Positions 61,609-64,000 of a DNA stretch of 64,000 nucleotides are shown piece after piece; positions within the stretch are counted from its first letter, which is position 1; each line of letters starts with the position of its first letter. A model generated the notes under the pieces. The model searched no databases. It worked only from the letters and a program-made list of their open reading frames with translations, and had not been told where the DNA came from. Origin of the DNA: Chamaea fasciata (taxonomy: Eukaryota; Chordata; Aves; Passeriformes; Sylviidae); assembly GCA_029207755.1 (NCBI GenBank), contig JARCOQ010000006.1, forward strand, positions 67,864,093 to 67,928,092. Direction: 5' to 3'. Made by a program: the position numbers and the translations under genes.

Positions 61609-64000
61609 GTGAGACTGCTTTAACATTTTTTTCATAATTACATAATTTTTATTTTGTACTGGTTTGTTCCATTGACAAATGGAAGACGTCTTCTTCACAT
61701 CTCTGTCCCACTACTCTTAATGTAAGCTAGACTGAATAAGAAAATACTTTCAAAAAGTTCCTTTTTCTGGATATTTAATGGCAGAAGTGTTTCTATTTTG
61801 GCATCACAATTACTGTTTTGCTTTTGTATGTGTATCATAACCCACCAACAGATCCAGAGTTGCACATAGACCATTTGATTGAGAAATAGGGCAAGGAGTA
61901 AGGATTCATACAAGACCCAGACGAGAAGCAGTGCTTTTGGGAATGCAGGTATTTGGAGTGGAAGTGCCTCCAGCTGCCACGAGCTCCAGCATGGCTGAGC
62001 TGCCCCTCTTGTCTCCCACTGCAGCCAAATGGCAATAGTGGCACTGCAAGGCAGTGCCACTGAGTGCCTCCTCTCATGTGCAGTCACTCTGCTCTCTCTG
62101 AGACTGTTTGTGCAGGGGTTGTGCTACCAACGGGAAGACAAAACTACACCTGCAAATCTTCTCTTCAGTTTATAACTAGTTAAAAATACAAGAGGAGCTC
62201 TCTGTGAATCCTTTTAAAATGCAGATACTAATTTATACATTATTTACTGCTGATATTTTGCATCTTCCAAGTTTAAGATCTTCTTATATACAGTGAGTCA
62301 CCAAGTCTGTGCACTCTCAAAAGTAGTAGAAGGCAGGATGTACCATGAATTTAAATGCTAATCATAGTAAAATTATGTCTTAAAAACTTAGAGGGTAAAT
62401 GCATCCTACTTTGACAATCCCTCAACATGCAATGGAGGTCTAGAGCAACCAGTGGCTATCTAATATTATATTTGTGTTATCAGCTGTCTTAAATTTTTGA
62501 GCCCTATTTTGTAGCACAAACAATTTTGATTGACATATGCATTACTATGATCCAAAAGCTGTAGGCATTCTTAAAACTTTATCTACTCAGATTCTAAGCT
62601 CCCTTGCAAAGTAGCTACAAGAAGAAAGGAAAAAAAAAAAAAAACTCACCTAGTTTCACAGGTTAGCCTCCTCCTAGACTTTACAGCTGGGCACATGTTT
62701 AACTTGCCAAAAGATATACAGAAGCATGACCAAACCAGATACATTCCTTTGAATTGCTAGAAACAACTGCAGTGCACAAATTCATTGTCGGGCTCTTTTC
62801 CACTAAAACTCTTTCTAACTTGTGGTGTCAAAGTGAAAAGCAGGAGATTATTAGCTGTCATTTTACTCCAGTGTTTGCCACTGCCTCTGAAACGAAGCAA
62901 ATACAACTCATGACTAATTGCCTAATGAGGTTGTTGGGGTTTTTTTCTTAAAAAAAGTCATGCTCACCTCAGGAAGGAAAACGACAGTTCACTTGCAGCT
63001 TAGGGCTTTACTATCTGATTCTGGGAGGTCCTAAATGCCTCCTCTGAGTACTAGAGAAGACAGAGAATTCACATATTTAGAAGGTATTAAGTTGATACGG
63101 GTTCAGCTTCTGATGAAAAACATGTAAAAAACATTAGTGTACTAATAGTAATTACCACCAGCAACCAAATCAACAAGCTTTTCATCCTACAGGGTGACTA
63201 AAATATTTATCAGTGTGCCAAAGCAGCACTCAGGGTGATTAGGTGCCATCACAGCCTAGTAAAACTCAATTTAATAAAAAGTCACTCACATAACTGCATT
63301 TCAAATACCAAAGTATTTGAAATTTTTTATTTTAACCTGCTCATGCCAGATTTGCATTTGGTCTCGAATATTACATGAAAAAACTACTTATTATAACATT
63401 TAGAATTGGGTGGTTTATCCCTATCTGTTTTGGCTTCCTTGAGGTTCCTTTGTGTGGACTGTTAGCCCCAATTCACTCCCACACAATTTCCTTCTACCCT
63501 CAACAATCAGGTATCATTTCCTTTGAATAAAGAGAGGGTAGAGGACATCAATTCAAGGGAAAACAGGTTGAGGCTGAAAAAGCAGTGTTAAGGCTGAGGT
63601 GATTCCAGTCTGGAGGGCAAATGAGTTCTCTTGCTGGTGAGTGGCACTGCAGCTGAACTGGCACGATGCTCATGGGCCCCGGATCTGTATCTCAGCCTGC
63701 TGATCGCTAATTCCGGAAGCGAGGGCTCTACGGGCTCATCTGTAAAGCTAGTTTGAGTCAGATGCAGAGTACTGCTGCCAACTGCCTCTGACACAAATAT
63801 TTTATACGTTTCTAGCCCCCCTCAGACATTTCCAGTGGGCTGTGCTCCTTCGTGCCTCATCCCCAAAGTGCTCGGCCCATGACAACACGCTGGGCCCCAC
63901 AATCCTTGCGGTGCCCCGATTGCTGGCTGCCTCAGCTCTAAGTGACAGCTCAGCAAAACAGAAAAGGCAGCACAGATGAGAAATGCTGGTTTCTCAGCTC
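61609..64000 (+). other. IL21: IL21 intron 2 (partial)
   Basis: Starts with GTGAGA after exon 2 and runs to the window end. I looked for the next IL21 exon (cysteine-containing helix B segment) and did not find one. It contains an A-run at about 62630-62644, an 11-bp perfect hairpin at 62037-62061, and a mildly CpG-richer patch at 63.65-63.75 kb with a 68-codon non-ATG open frame on the minus strand that I do not call a gene. Confidence 0.6.
62037..62061. repeat. Perfect 11-bp inverted repeat, 3-nt loop
   Basis: AGTGGCACTGC (62037-62047) and GCAGTGCCACT (62051-62061) are exact reverse complements with AAG between them. GC-rich and tight, so it would fold stably in RNA or single-stranded DNA. 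It is too short for a typical microRNA precursor. Confidence 0.9.

Noticed and set aside
63588..63794. 68-codon open frame on the minus strand in IL21 intron 2
   Set aside because: Begins with GTG, not ATG, and has no recognisable domain or splice context.

Overview
This is a vertebrate, almost certainly avian, nuclear window. The sequence is about 60% AT, gene-poor and light on repeats. The only interspersed repeats I recognise are CR1 LINE 3' ends of the bird type: two clear copies and one old fragment. The genes are spliced and metazoan, with one CpG-island promoter. Gene content and order (BBS12, CETN4, IL21) match the conserved vertebrate block known from human 4q27 and mouse chromosome 3, here in reverse orientation to human. 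FGF2 would be expected beyond the left edge and IL2 beyond the right edge. I found neither in the window.

Layout. 1-20 kb is non-coding apart from one decayed-looking coding fragment near 0.56-0.92 kb. 20.2-23.3 kb (minus strand) holds the 3' UTR and the intact 709-codon BBS12 coding exon. 23.3-24.5 kb is a BBS12 5' intron with a CR1 insertion. 24.48-25.2 kb is a CpG island that serves as a divergent promoter for BBS12 (leftward) and CETN4 (rightward). 24.9-29.4 kb (plus strand) is a complete five-exon centrin gene (171 aa) with a 3' UTR and poly(A) signal. 29.4-61 kb is about 32 kb with no convincing gene, holding one CR1, a diverged duplicated segment and a small isolated CpG-rich patch. 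61.2-64 kb holds the core promoter and first two coding exons of IL21, which runs off the right end.

How the genes relate. BBS12 (a chaperonin-like subunit for BBSome assembly) and CETN4 (a centriole/basal-body EF-hand protein) both act in cilia and share one promoter island, so co-expression in ciliated cells is a reasonable inference. IL21 is a T-cell cytokine with a TATA promoter and NFAT/AP-1-like sites, a separate regulatory unit.

I did not find a new kind of biological system. The points most worth a second look are the intact CETN4 with its start codon alone on exon 1 and an atypical GT donor after exon 2, a 28/30 inverted repeat in CETN4 intron 1 beside the promoter, an overlapping upstream ATG in BBS12, an unidentified frameshifted coding-like fragment at the left end, and an unnamed duplicated segment at 36.8/37.7 kb. 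All exon boundaries come from reading splice sites and family resemblance by eye, with no alignment or transcript data.
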